A DNA stretch of 64,000 nt. Source: S34-282 sp034422075. GTDB taxonomy: Bacteria; Chloroflexota; Dehalococcoidia; Lucifugimonadales; Australimonadaceae. This document shows positions 25,856 to 34,927 of this stretch, piece by piece. The stretch's first letter is position 1, and the number at the start of each line of letters is the position of its first letter. The stretch lies in the NCBI GenBank assembly GCA_034422075.1, contig DAOUJX010000058.1, positions 1-64,000 of the forward strand. Direction: 5' to 3'. Both the position numbers and the translations under genes were made by a program. The notes under the pieces were generated by a model. It saw only the letters and a list, made by a program, of their open reading frames with translations, was not told where the DNA came from and searched no databases.

Positions 25856-26666
25856 CACAAGCCTGAAGAAGACTATCTCTGCCATCATGAGGAAGGTCCG
25901 GCAAGGGCAGGTACCCGGATCGGAGAGAATCGTACGCGAGGCGTTCCAAGAGCTAGACCTTGACCCTCAACATGTCTCACCTACCTATGCAAGAGCGAAG
26001 TTCAATGACATCCTGCATGAGGCATTTGGACATACGCTCACCGTACTAGAGCGCTATGAGCAGAAGGCATACTCGGAAGGTATAGCACAGGCCTTGCTGG
26101 ATTTGCGGCCTGGACTCGTCACTCGGGCGGAAGCGGCTAGCGCAGAGCAAGGTTTCAGGTCTGCCGCCCAATCTCTATTGGCAGGCCTCTACCTGGAACT
26201 CCGTGAGTCGTTCCTCTCGGTCAGTCAGAGCCGAAAGACTCGTGGCGGTAAGGACTTTGAGTTGTCCTTCGCGCGAACCCTCTCTCTCGCCGGGTTTCCG
26301 TATGAGATGCAGCACCGGGATCTACGGACTGACTTCATATTCCCTAGTGGCGGAGCGTTCGATTACGACCGCACAATCTGCGTCGTTGCGTCGCTCAAAC
26401 GAACGTTGCGTGAGAGATGGCAAGAGGTCGCCGGTGAACTGAGAAACCTTAGTGCTCCCAATGTGTTCCTTGTGACGGCTGATGAAAGTGTCTCGGCTGG
26501 TCATGTGCGAGGCATCTGTGACACACATCGGTTGTACCTCGTGGTCTGGGACAAGGTGAAAGAAGCACACTATCGTCACCATCCTCATGTACTGGACTTT
26601 ACGCAATTTGCCAACCAACGTTTGCCTCATTTGCAAGGTCAGTGGGAGAATGCAGGGCTAACATAG
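25842..26666 (+). CDS. Type II restriction endonuclease, PD-(D/E)XK-type
   Basis: 274 residues. The N-terminal 120 residues are helical. The nuclease core starts at GGKDFELSFARTLSLAGF, followed by RTDFIFPSG, then VVASLKRTLRERWQEV: the Ser-Leu-Lys...Arg-Glu-Arg-Trp pattern recalls BsaWI and related CCGG-type enzymes. APNVFLVTAD and YLVVWDKVKE complete the core. It overlaps the methyltransferase stop by 14 nt, so the two are coupled. Family assignment is from motif resemblance; the target site cannot be read. Confidence 0.7.
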   Translation: MTTPDTSLKKTISAIMRKVRQGQVPGSERIVREAFQELDLDPQHVSPTYARAKFNDILHEAFGHTLTVLERYEQKAYSEGIAQALLDLRPGLVTRAEAASAEQGFRSAAQSLLAGLYLELRESFLSVSQSRKTRGGKDFELSFARTLSLAGFPYEMQHRDLRTDFIFPSGGAFDYDRTICVVASLKRTLRERWQEVAGELRNLSAPNVFLVTADESVSAGHVRGICDTHRLYLVVWDKVKEAHYRHHPHVLDFTQFANQRLPHLQGQWENAGLT

Positions 26667-26669
26667 CGC

Positions 26670-27180
26670 TCATAACGTGCTCCTAGGGCTGTTACAGCTC
26701 GACCGGCATGACTGAGAACGGGAGCCAAAGGGGCGCGCCGTCTCCGGGGCCGGCGGCCTGTAGCGCAACGAACAGTCCGGCCCGATGTGGTTGTAGGTCT
26801 GCTGCCGGGACTGCTCCGTCAGCACCTTCACCTCCAATAGCCAGCTTGCCATTGAAGCTCTCGATGCACCCGTTCTTCCACGGTGAGCCGGGTCGATGGA
26901 GAGCGCCTGCGTTCCGGCACTCCCCGAGCCAGCATCGGCTCGGTCAAGACCTCAATCCATCAGCTGAGTGCATGTAGCGCTCAGCCCTGATTGCCAGGCA
27001 CACCCTCTTGTGCTCATCTATGGCCGCCAACAGCCGCACGGACGAGCCGTCTTTGAGCCACAGGCGTCCTCGCTTTGGTTGCTTCCCGGATACCTTTAGC
27101 CCCGCCTGTTGCCATAGCCGCGCCTCCCGCCTCTCGAAGCCCTTGATTCACCTGCTCTGCTCGCGCACGTGCTTTCTTCT
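26670..27180 (-). pseudogene. IS3-family transposase remnant with frameshifts and deletions
   Basis: Minus-strand pieces in order: GLKVSGKQPKRGRLWLKDGSSVRL (abridged), LAAIDEHKRVCLAIRAERY, then in other frames PWKNGCIESFNGKL and LTEQSRQQTYNHIG with a final RYRPPAPET. These match successive parts of an IS3-type OrfB integrase core, with the middle of the DDE domain deleted and at least two frameshifts. Confidence 0.75.
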
Positions 27181-27286
27181 CGTCGTCTTGCCCTTCCTTG
27201 CCCGCGCCAAGACTAGGAGTAGTCTTGGCGCAGATTTCGGAGGCAGGTCAACTAAACCTTCGGACACTCGCGGAGACCCTGTTGAG

Positions 27287-30049
27287 TTACACGAGAGCAT
27301 CTGGACAAAGTCGACGAAAGTCACAATTCCCACACGCTTCTCGATTAGGAGTAGCTTGGAACCTCCCTTGACGGAGGTCGTCCGCTGCCGATTTCACCTT
27401 TCGACGTACGTCCGCCATGAAGGTTTCATCAACTGTCCGAATCTTTCGCCTTTGGTCATCTAACTCATAAATCTCCACATAGTCAGCCGAAGATCCCGTC
27501 AACTCTTCATACCCGAGTGCATAAATGTGCAACTGGTCTTCCGTCAGACTCTCATCTTGAGCACGCTCCGATGATTTCAAGTCGACTATAGTGACCTCGT
27601 CGGTATCGAGTCGTCTTACCAAGTCAATCCTACCCACTACAGATACCCCATCACCCAAATTCAGTTCGATATTCTTTTCAGCGAACTCCAACTGTGCCAA
27701 TAGGTCTCTATTCTTCCGCAAATACTCAAGAACCACTTTCTGTGCACTCTCCCTAAGAGTTTGCCTCAAACTTGGATATGCCAATGGAAGATAGAGATGA
27801 GTGTCAACCAATTCGTCAACTTCGCTTTCTTGAGGCAAATCACCTCGGATAGACCGAGTATGTATTTCTGCCAGAGTATCGTGCAAAGACTTACCATAAC
27901 CAATGGCTTCTGCAGCCGGTGCATCGAAGCCGTAGAGAACTCTGAGTTTGAATTGGTAGGGGCACTCAAAAAAATGTTTAATATTGCTGAAGGAAAAGAC
28001 AACATTAGAAACCCCAGCCTTCGGCTCAGGCTGCAAGTGACGTCGCTCAGAATAGTCATACGCACGACGCTTGACCCATTTCGATGAGAGAATGTCAAAC
28101 CAGAAATCTGAAGCACGGCTGTAACGATTATTGTACCCCGGTATAGGTGCCCATGTTACAAACAAGAATTTCTGGCTTCGAGTCATAGCAACATAGAAGA
28201 GACGCCTTTCGTCTTCCAATCCCCCTTCATAGCGACCTTGACCGGCGACGGCTTCCTTAGGAATCAAATGCCAGACATTACGCCCTCCAACCCTTGCGGC
28301 GGGAAAGCGGTTGCGCAGCATTGCGGGAATAAACACCACTGGCCACTGCATCCCTTTCGCTTGATGAATGGTCATTATTCGCACTGCATCGGGGTTGGCA
28401 TACTGATTATCCTGCCACCCTTCAGGGTATGCTTCTTCTGCTCGATACTTCAAAAAACTTGCAAAGTCTTCATACTTTGTGAGCGGCATCGACTGAGAGT
28501 GAATCTGTTCGAAATCAGTAATGAGTTGGCTGAATTTCCCCAAATTATAAAAAATGACTTCACCACGATTATCACCTGAACTGTATGAAGGAATGTAATT
28601 TTCAGTAAGCTCCAAAGATTCGAGAAACTGCAGGAATGTTCGTTGCAGCGAATATAACCCCCAACGCTGCTGGTCCGAATCCACTAACTGCTCTTTGATT
28701 CTCTCCAATTGTTCAATCCCCTTATCAATGTTACGTGAGCTAACCCCCAAGTCCGCATCCTTCCATGCTACCTTGAGTGAATCCGCGGTTACACCATCCT
28801 CATTTACCAGAAAATAGAAGAGCTGCCGAGAAGCTTGGGCTTCTGGTGTATCGAATAACCGGTTCATGCCAACGACAATCGCAGGTACACCGGCAGCCTT
28901 CAAGCTCTCCACGATTGGACCGGCATTGCTCTTTACACTTCGCAACAAGATGGCACAATCCGAATAGGACAAACCACGATCACCCTCTGGCTGTTGAAAG
29001 GCAACCCCAATTAATTGCCGTATTGTATTGACGATATAGTTCGCCTCATCTTCAGGGCTCTGCGCTTTCAAGGCCACAATGTCGCCCTCTTCATAACGCT
29101 GAGCATCTGTTGGAAGCATGTCTTTGGGTAAGCGCTCCTTATTTTGACCTACAAAATCACGAGCAGTTTCAACAACACCTACACTGCTTCGAAAATTGTC
29201 TTGCAATTGGATTTGGGTAACATTACGATACCGGTCACCAAAAGTAATGATGTTGGTGATATCACTACCACGCCACTGATATATTGTCTGGTCATCATCT
29301 CCGACTACACAGATGTCAGCGCCCAAATTCGACAAATGCCGTATAAGCCGCTCTTGTACAGGATTGACGTCTTGGTATTCATCGACTATGACGTGTTTGA
29401 TGCGAGTTGCTAAACGCCGTTGAAGCTCAGGGCTTTCTTCAATGACCCGTGAAGCCCTAGACAAAATCGCCGAATAGTCAAGAAAACTATGTTGGTCTAT
29501 AAGCCTTTCGTAGTGCCCTAGCCCTTCCAAGACGGAGTTGCCCACAAGACAGTCGGCATTTATATCTGCTTCTCTCAAAACCCCCAAAGCAGTCATGTAG
29601 TGCTTGGTATCTTGGTATCGCCGAAGCGGAGTACCGTTGAGTGCGAAGCAATGTGTTAACCCACTGACGGAACTGTACCGATCCAGAAACAATTGCTGCT
29701 GGATATCGTTGAGAACACTGTATTTGCGGTATTGCTGAGCTTCGGTTTGCAGAAGATCCAAACAAAAGGCATGAATAGTGCCAACGAACATCTCGGCCAG
29801 GCCAGTAATTTGTCCAAGCTCTTCTGACGATCTGACAACAATCCGTTCCTTTAGCTCCGCTGCGGCTTTCTCAGTGAATGTAAAGGCAACAATGGAGGCA
29901 GGTGATAGCTGTCCGTGCCTGCCGCTCTTGAGCAAATTGACAACTCTTCTGGCGACAACCTCAGTCTTGCCTGACCCAGCACAAGCTATCAACTGGAGAT
30001 TCCCTGCCGTCTGCCCGATTGCTTTGGCCTGCTGTAAAGTGAACTCCAA
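27287..30049 (-). CDS. UvrD/Rep-type helicase fused to PD-(D/E)XK Fe-S nuclease
   Basis: 920 residues. Superfamily 1 helicase motifs: Walker A CAGSGKTEVV, VAFTFTEKAA, Walker B IVDEYQDVN, DDDQTIYQWRG and motif VI RRLFYVAMTRS. After about residue 660 comes an AddB/RecB-type nuclease: FSNIKHFFECPYQF, GYGKSLHD, the catalytic GRIDLV and TIVDLKSS, and a C-terminal CGNCDFRRLCP that with the earlier cysteine can hold a [4Fe-4S] cluster. The start is TTG 30049 with GAGGAGG 5 nt before it. The gene is less GC-rich than its surroundings. It stands alone, with no RecC/AddA-like partner, as in several defence systems; repair is the alternative role. Confidence 0.88.
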   Translation of the reverse strand: MEFTLQQAKAIGQTAGNLQLIACAGSGKTEVVARRVVNLLKSGRHGQLSPASIVAFTFTEKAAAELKERIVVRSSEELGQITGLAEMFVGTIHAFCLDLLQTEAQQYRKYSVLNDIQQQLFLDRYSSVSGLTHCFALNGTPLRRYQDTKHYMTALGVLREADINADCLVGNSVLEGLGHYERLIDQHSFLDYSAILSRASRVIEESPELQRRLATRIKHVIVDEYQDVNPVQERLIRHLSNLGADICVVGDDDQTIYQWRGSDITNIITFGDRYRNVTQIQLQDNFRSSVGVVETARDFVGQNKERLPKDMLPTDAQRYEEGDIVALKAQSPEDEANYIVNTIRQLIGVAFQQPEGDRGLSYSDCAILLRSVKSNAGPIVESLKAAGVPAIVVGMNRLFDTPEAQASRQLFYFLVNEDGVTADSLKVAWKDADLGVSSRNIDKGIEQLERIKEQLVDSDQQRWGLYSLQRTFLQFLESLELTENYIPSYSSGDNRGEVIFYNLGKFSQLITDFEQIHSQSMPLTKYEDFASFLKYRAEEAYPEGWQDNQYANPDAVRIMTIHQAKGMQWPVVFIPAMLRNRFPAARVGGRNVWHLIPKEAVAGQGRYEGGLEDERRLFYVAMTRSQKFLFVTWAPIPGYNNRYSRASDFWFDILSSKWVKRRAYDYSERRHLQPEPKAGVSNVVFSFSNIKHFFECPYQFKLRVLYGFDAPAAEAIGYGKSLHDTLAEIHTRSIRGDLPQESEVDELVDTHLYLPLAYPSLRQTLRESAQKVVLEYLRKNRDLLAQLEFAEKNIELNLGDGVSVVGRIDLVRRLDTDEVTIVDLKSSERAQDESLTEDQLHIYALGYEELTGSSADYVEIYELDDQRRKIRTVDETFMADVRRKVKSAADDLRQGRFQATPNREACGNCDFRRLCPDALV

Positions 30050-30871
30050 GAGAACCTCCTCCAAGGCGTTGCCTGTGCGGACTGCGAAAGCAAGCCGGGT
30101 CGTCGTGTGTTCGGCCCGCTCTGTTGCCCAGAAGCTAAATTATCGGAGCAAGGTCCTAGCAAAGGCAAGTAAGACTACGACACCAATTGGTGAACTGACT
30201 CGTACTCCCCACCAAAGAGCCACCGTCCTGCCCCCAGCGTTTGCACCCCCGATGTATTGGACCGGCAAAGCCAGAAACGCGATGGACAGGTGGGATTGTC
30301 GCCGACATTGTGGGATGCCTTTGCGGCTCCAGTAGGAGATGGCACACTGCGAATGGCGTAAGCCAACAGAGTGCATCTCGCGCCACAAGCCACTACTATT
30401 TGGTTCGGTTATCCTGAACGCTGCATTGCCGTGAGTTGGTGGTTCTTGGAGCTGACAACGATAGGGTGCCCGCCGTGTAATTTCACAAGGTAGTCGGAAC
30501 GATGACCCAAAGATGGAATATGTCGCCTGCCGTAATGAGCCTCAACAGGGAGCACTGGCTGCAGTGCCCGCGCCTGTAGGCGTGGAGGAGCAGTAGCGCC
30601 GAGGTGTGAATCGCAAGGAGGAGGCACGAGGACTGATGGCCCAAAGCCGGGCCATGCCACTGCCATAGCACGGGCTTATGTATGTGGAGTGCCAAGCAAG
30701 GTGCTGCGGGTTGACCACTGTCGTTCCTTCTCTTTGTCGCTGTCTCCCCAGTACATACCAACGTGGGTACCGACTTGGCGGCGTTCCGACGTACGGCCCG
30801 GCGCGGCGCTTCCTACCCTGTGCTTGCACGGCTAACATGCCGGTGGATGCTGACGCGGTGATTGTAAGGGC
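30050..30871. other. 0.8 kb without recognisable gene
   Basis: Only short overlapping frames without start signals. Nothing recognisable on either strand. Possibly a decayed gene upstream of the helicase. Confidence 0.45.
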
Positions 30872-31450
30872 ATGTCTTTGAAGGAAAGGCTTCGGGATAA
30901 GACCAGGGACAAGCTGACCCGGGCGTTGAACGCGCTCGGCATAAGGGCCGAGATGGCCGAGCGCGGGCGCGCTGAGGAGGGCGTCAACAACTCGTGGTAC
31001 CAGCGCTCGCTCGGCGTCATCGACTTGCCCGACGGGCCAGTTCGGTGGATAAACGTCCTCAAGAAGGACGGGTCGCAGTACAGCGCTCCACAGTGGTGGT
31101 ACATCCTCTTCATCCCCGATGAGCGGTACATCCCAAGCGAGTTGCCGGTGGAGATCAAGACCGTGCAGAGGAAGACGTTCCCACTATTCGGAAGGGTCAT
31201 GGACATGACCTGGACAGGCGAAGACCAGGGTACGGGCCTGGCTAACACCCTGACCGTAGAGCCGGCGACCAAGGATCTGGCGAAGCGGGCAGGGGATATG
31301 GAGGTCCGCAGCTACACGGAACTCTCGCAAGGATGGACCTTGCAGCTTGGGCGCCGCTTTGCGCCGAGGCATCGGGACTGGGATGCGTTCATGAGGATCG
31401 CGGACCACCTGTTGGCGTCACCCCGCGCCTTCTGGCCGAATTACTCGTGA
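30872..31450 (+). CDS. Unknown protein at the right end of the island
   Basis: 192 residues, ATG 30872 preceded by TAAGGG. Basic N-terminus (SLKERLRDKTRDKLTRAL), then a mixed region rich in aromatic residues (APQWWYILFIPDERYIP) and a C-terminal HRDWDAFMRIADHLL helix. No signal peptide or membrane segment. I do not recognise a family. Codon use looks like the core genome, so it may belong to the chromosome and not to the island. Confidence 0.6.
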   Translation: MSLKERLRDKTRDKLTRALNALGIRAEMAERGRAEEGVNNSWYQRSLGVIDLPDGPVRWINVLKKDGSQYSAPQWWYILFIPDERYIPSELPVEIKTVQRKTFPLFGRVMDMTWTGEDQGTGLANTLTVEPATKDLAKRAGDMEVRSYTELSQGWTLQLGRRFAPRHRDWDAFMRIADHLLASPRAFWPNYS

Positions 31451-31499
31451 TCGCCGCCGCGAGGGTTGCCGACTGGCGGCCTGGCCCTGGCCGCCGCTC

Positions 31500-32495
31500 T
31501 TATACAACCGCCTCTGCCGTCCCTAGCGCGTCCAGTGAGCAGTCGCCGGGCGGGATGTCGGGGCGGACGGCATCGAACACGGGGAAGCGCAGCTGCCCGC
31601 TCGCGCCGATCTCGCCGTACTCCACGCGCACGACGACCTGGGGCTTGCACCAGTAGAGGAAGCGGTCGACCGCCGGCGGGTTGATGAAGGGCGGGCCGCT
31701 TGCGTGTGCGCCGCTCAGCGCCTCGTAGATGCGCTCGTGCTCGAGCTGGGTGAAGCCGCCGCCCACCGTGGCGACGTGGAAGAGCCGGTCGCCGTCGAGC
31801 GCGCCGAGCAGCATGCTGCCGAAGAGCTGGTCCTTCGGGCCGCCGCCGAACGTGTAGCCGCCGACGATGAGGTTGGCGGTTTGCGCGAACTTCACCTTGA
31901 CCCAGTCGCCGTGCCGGACGCCGGGACGATAGCCGCTCGACTTCTTCTTGGCGACGATGCCGCCCAGCCCGAGGTCGGCCGCTGCCTCGAAGAGCGCCGC
32001 CCCGTCGGCCTCCTCGAAGTGCGTCACGTGGATGGTGTTGTTGGGCACGAGCGCATCATGCAGCATCGTCTTGCGGCGCCAGAGCGGCTCGTGGATGAGC
32101 AGCCTGCCGCCCACCGACAGCAGGTCGTACGCCTCGAGCGTGACCGTGCCGGCGTTGCCGCCGCGCAGTCGCTCGATGACGCGCGTGAAGCGCGGCGTTT
32201 GCTCATCGTCCACCGCAACGAGCGTGCCGTCCAGGACGACGCGGTTGCGCTCGACGGAGCGGGCGAGGGAGGCCTCGATCTCGGGGAAGTAGGCCGTGAT
32301 GTCCTGCCCCCGGCGGGTGCGCAGCGTCACCTCGCCGTCCACGACGGTGGCGATCACGCGGATGCCGTCCCAGCGCACCTCGAACACCCAGTCGGGGTGG
32401 TCGAAGGGGTCGGCGAGCGCGACGGGGAGCATGGGCCGCAGGTCGCCCGCCTCGCCGTCCTCGCCCGTGCGTTGCTCCGGCTGCGCGCTCGTCAT
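31500..32495 (-). CDS. LigD-type ATP-dependent DNA ligase homologue, probably catalytically dead
   Basis: 331 residues with the full adenylation plus OB-fold layout of a LigD ligase domain. The nucleotide-accepting motif ExKxDGxR reads FEVRWDGIR: the catalytic lysine is arginine (codon CGC). Motif III, normally LDGELV, is LDGTLV, and motif IV, normally EGVVAK, is GGIVAK, so both metal-site glutamates are also lost, while WVKVKF (motif V) and the OB fold (LIVGGYTFGG) are kept. The frame is intact, so it is under constraint for something other than ligation, for example DNA end binding. No Ku gene in the window. Confidence 0.85.
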   Translation of the reverse strand: MTSAQPEQRTGEDGEAGDLRPMLPVALADPFDHPDWVFEVRWDGIRVIATVVDGEVTLRTRRGQDITAYFPEIEASLARSVERNRVVLDGTLVAVDDEQTPRFTRVIERLRGGNAGTVTLEAYDLLSVGGRLLIHEPLWRRKTMLHDALVPNNTIHVTHFEEADGAALFEAAADLGLGGIVAKKKSSGYRPGVRHGDWVKVKFAQTANLIVGGYTFGGGPKDQLFGSMLLGALDGDRLFHVATVGGGFTQLEHERIYEALSGAHASGPPFINPPAVDRFLYWCKPQVVVRVEYGEIGASGQLRFPVFDAVRPDIPPGDCSLDALGTAEAVV

Positions 32496-32661
32496 CGGTT
32501 GGCCGCTATCATTGGAGTCGATGGGCCCTCTCCGGCCCCGGCATCTTAGGGCAAAGACGCCGAACGCTGTGTAGAGTCTGGCGGGAGCGTCGCCGGCATT
32601 CGAGTGTAAGTGCGCCGCCGCCGCCGGTCAACGAAACGCTTTCGCGCATCGAGCGAGGGAG

Positions 32662-33285
32662 ATGGTGAGCAGAGACGGGCCCGTACGCATCACGCGCGAT
32701 ACCGAGGACGCCGCGGCCGCGGTGCTCACGGACGCCTTCCTGGACGACCCGATGCTCAACTACGTCTCGGGCGGCTCGTCGCACCGGAGCAAGGTCGCCT
32801 ACATCGTGGGCACCGTCGTCAGCTACGGCGTGCGCTACGGGCAGGTGTGGGCGACGCCCCCGCCGACGATGCGCGGCGCGGCCATCTGGATGCCGCCTAA
32901 CAGCGGCTCACCCACCCTCATACGGCGGATTCGCACCGGGATGATCACGGAGCGCTTCGAGCTGGGCGCTGCGGGCGCGCGGCGCTTCGGCCTCTTCAAC
33001 GCCACCTCCGATGCGCTCCACCACCAGGTGATGCCGGACCTGCACTGGGTGCTGTTCGTGCTCGGCGTCGGGCGCGAGTACCAGCGGCAGGGGATCGGCG
33101 CCGACCTGGTGCGGCACATGCTCCAGCGCACCGACCGGGAGCAGCGCCCCGTCTATTTGACGGCGTACAACCCGGAGGTCATTCCCTTCTATCGGCGCCT
33201 CGGCTTCGAGGTGGGCGGCGAGGCGGACATGCCGGACGGCAGCCTGCACATCTGGGGGCTCGTGCGCCATCCCGGCGCGCGATGA
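32662..33285 (+). CDS. GNAT-family N-acetyltransferase
   Basis: 207 residues. The GNAT acetyl-CoA loop is seen as VGREYQRQGIGADLVRHML, followed by PVYLTAYNPEVIPFYRRLGF, the usual beta5-alpha4 end of the fold. The front half is divergent, so the substrate cannot be predicted. ATG 32662 or GTG 32665, with GAGGGAG close upstream. It is divergent from the ligase homologue and convergent with the cyclophilin gene. Confidence 0.85.
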   Translation: MVSRDGPVRITRDTEDAAAAVLTDAFLDDPMLNYVSGGSSHRSKVAYIVGTVVSYGVRYGQVWATPPPTMRGAAIWMPPNSGSPTLIRRIRTGMITERFELGAAGARRFGLFNATSDALHHQVMPDLHWVLFVLGVGREYQRQGIGADLVRHMLQRTDREQRPVYLTAYNPEVIPFYRRLGFEVGGEADMPDGSLHIWGLVRHPGAR

Positions 33286-33298
33286 TTGCGCCGCGGGC

Positions 33299-33811
33299 CT
33301 AGCCCTCTTCGCTGATCTCGACCGTCAGCAGCGCATCGCCGGGGCGGGGGTCGGCCATCGGGTCGCGCTCGCGGATGCTCAGCAGCACGTCCATCCCGCC
33401 GGTGACGCGGCCGAAGACGGAGTGGCGGTCGTCCAGATGCGGCGTGGGGCCGTGCGTGATGAAGAACTGGCTGCCGTTCGTGCCCGGGCCGGCGTTCGCC
33501 ATCGACAGCACGCCCGGGCCGTCGTGCCTCAGCGAGCGGTCGAACTCGTCGGCGAAGCGGTAGCCCGGGCCGCCGCGCCCGGTGCCCGTCGGGTCGCCGC
33601 CTTGGGCCATGAAGCCGGGGATGACGCGGTGGAAGGTCGTGTCGTCGTAGTAGCCGTCGCGGGCGAGGAAGACGAAGTTGTTGACCGTCACGGGCGCCTT
33701 GTCAACGTAGAGCTCGACGACGATGTCGCCCTTCTCCGTCTTGAACGTCGCGCTGTATCGCTTGCTGGGGTCAACTATGGTCGCGGGCGGTGCATCGTAC
33801 GTCTTTGCCAC
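33299..33811 (-). CDS. Peptidyl-prolyl cis-trans isomerase, cyclophilin type
   Basis: 170 residues, one cyclophilin domain: APVTVNNFVFLAR, FHRVIPGFMAQGGD (with the catalytic Arg), MANAGPGTNGSQFFIT and HSVFGRVTGGMDVL. No signal peptide, so a cytoplasmic folding helper. GTG start at 33811 with GAGAGG 5 nt upstream. Lies downstream of the hydroxyacid dehydrogenase gene in the same direction. Confidence 0.95.
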   Translation of the reverse strand: MAKTYDAPPATIVDPSKRYSATFKTEKGDIVVELYVDKAPVTVNNFVFLARDGYYDDTTFHRVIPGFMAQGGDPTGTGRGGPGYRFADEFDRSLRHDGPGVLSMANAGPGTNGSQFFITHGPTPHLDDRHSVFGRVTGGMDVLLSIRERDPMADPRPGDALLTVEISEEG

Positions 33812-33863
33812 GGAAACCTCTCAGTTGTCGGGATTGTCGAAGCGCACCGCCGGGGAGCGGCGC

Positions 33864-34859
33864 CTAGTAGTTCACGCAGTTTCGCGGGGGCAGCCCCTCG
33901 AGCACCTCGCGCACCGTCTCGGCCGCCTTGGTGCGCATCTCCTTGAACGACTGCGCATTGTAGAAGGCGGAGTGGGGCGTCACGATCAGCCGCCCGTGGA
34001 GCCACTCCTCGCCGTTGCGCCACGCCTGCAGGAGCGAGGGAACCGGGTTGGGCGGCTCCGTCGGCATGACGTCGAGGCCCGCCGCGCCGACCTGCCCCGA
34101 GCGCATCGCCGCCTCCAGCGCGTCGACGTCGAGCACGCCGCCCCGCGCCGTGTTGATGAGCGTGGCGCCGGGGCGCATCGCGGCAAAGAAGGCCGCGTCG
34201 GCCAGGTGGCGCGTCTCGGGGGTCAGCGGGGTGTGGAGGCTGACCACGTCCGACTGGCCCAGCAGCTCCTCCAGTTGCCAGACGCGCTCGATGCCGATCG
34301 CCTTCTCGTGGCCGCGCGGCACGTAGGGGTCGTAGCCGACGACGCGCATGCCGAACGCCTTTGCGCGCAGCGCGGCGGCGGTGCCGATGCGCCCCATCCC
34401 GACGATGCCGAACGTCTGGTTGGTGAGGCGCTCCAGGTTGCCGCCGGTGCGGTAGTGCCACGCCTCGTTGCCCTGGCGCAGGCCGTCGACGAAGCGCGTG
34501 ATGCCCCTGCGCAGGGACAGCATGAGCGCCATCGCATGGTCGGCAACGTCGTTCGTCCCGTAGTCGGGCACGTTGCAGACGGGGATGCCCATCTCGCGCG
34601 CCGCGTGGATGTCCACGATGTCGTAGCCGACGCCGATGCGGACGATGACCTTGCAGCGCTCCAGCTGGTTGATGGCCGCGGCGGGCAGGGGGGTGCGCCA
34701 GACCATGAGCGCATCGCCGTCGCGGGCGGTCGCGCCGATATCCACCGGGTCGGTGGAGGTGATGGTGCGCAACTCGGTGTCCTCGCCCAATACCGCTGCC
34801 TCGACGCTGGAGTCGTGCTTGTCGCTGTACTGCGTGATGTAGGCGAGGTGTTTGGCCAA
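33864..34859 (-). CDS. D-isomer-specific 2-hydroxyacid dehydrogenase
   Basis: 331 residues from TTG 34859 (start uncertain; ATG 34889 is possible). NAD-binding fold GIVGMGRIGTAAALRAKAFGM, hydroxyacid motif SLHTPLTPETRHLAD, INTARGGVLD and the catalytic His in VTPHSAFY, with the Arg in VRIGVGYD. The tail differs from SerA, with no ACT domain. It should reduce a 2-keto acid or oxidise its D-2-hydroxyacid with NAD(H); the family also includes CtBP-like proteins. A TAGAAT -10 box lies upstream on the minus strand (around 34885-34890). Confidence 0.88.
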   Translation of the reverse strand: MAKHLAYITQYSDKHDSSVEAAVLGEDTELRTITSTDPVDIGATARDGDALMVWRTPLPAAAINQLERCKVIVRIGVGYDIVDIHAAREMGIPVCNVPDYGTNDVADHAMALMLSLRRGITRFVDGLRQGNEAWHYRTGGNLERLTNQTFGIVGMGRIGTAAALRAKAFGMRVVGYDPYVPRGHEKAIGIERVWQLEELLGQSDVVSLHTPLTPETRHLADAAFFAAMRPGATLINTARGGVLDVDALEAAMRSGQVGAAGLDVMPTEPPNPVPSLLQAWRNGEEWLHGRLIVTPHSAFYNAQSFKEMRTKAAETVREVLEGLPPRNCVNY

Positions 34860-34927
34860 TGGAAACCGCCGGTGGTAGGGTGCGCGCATTCTACACGCTC
34901 CGATGGCAGCGGGGCGGAGGCTCACCG

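Larger units (their letters stand above)
17000..31499. other. Variable genomic island downstream of tRNA-Lys
   Basis: From the tRNA-Lys 3' end to the ligase gene the packing is loose (several gaps over 500 nt), parts are visibly less GC-rich (about 21.5-22.8 and 27.3-30.1 kb), two transposase genes are decayed, and most genes resemble nuclease, restriction or toxin families. No integrase, no phage structural gene and no direct repeat of the tRNA end could be found. The first 275 nt (17000-17275) hold no gene. I read it as a hotspot filled by repeated acquisition, not one intact element. Confidence 0.6.
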
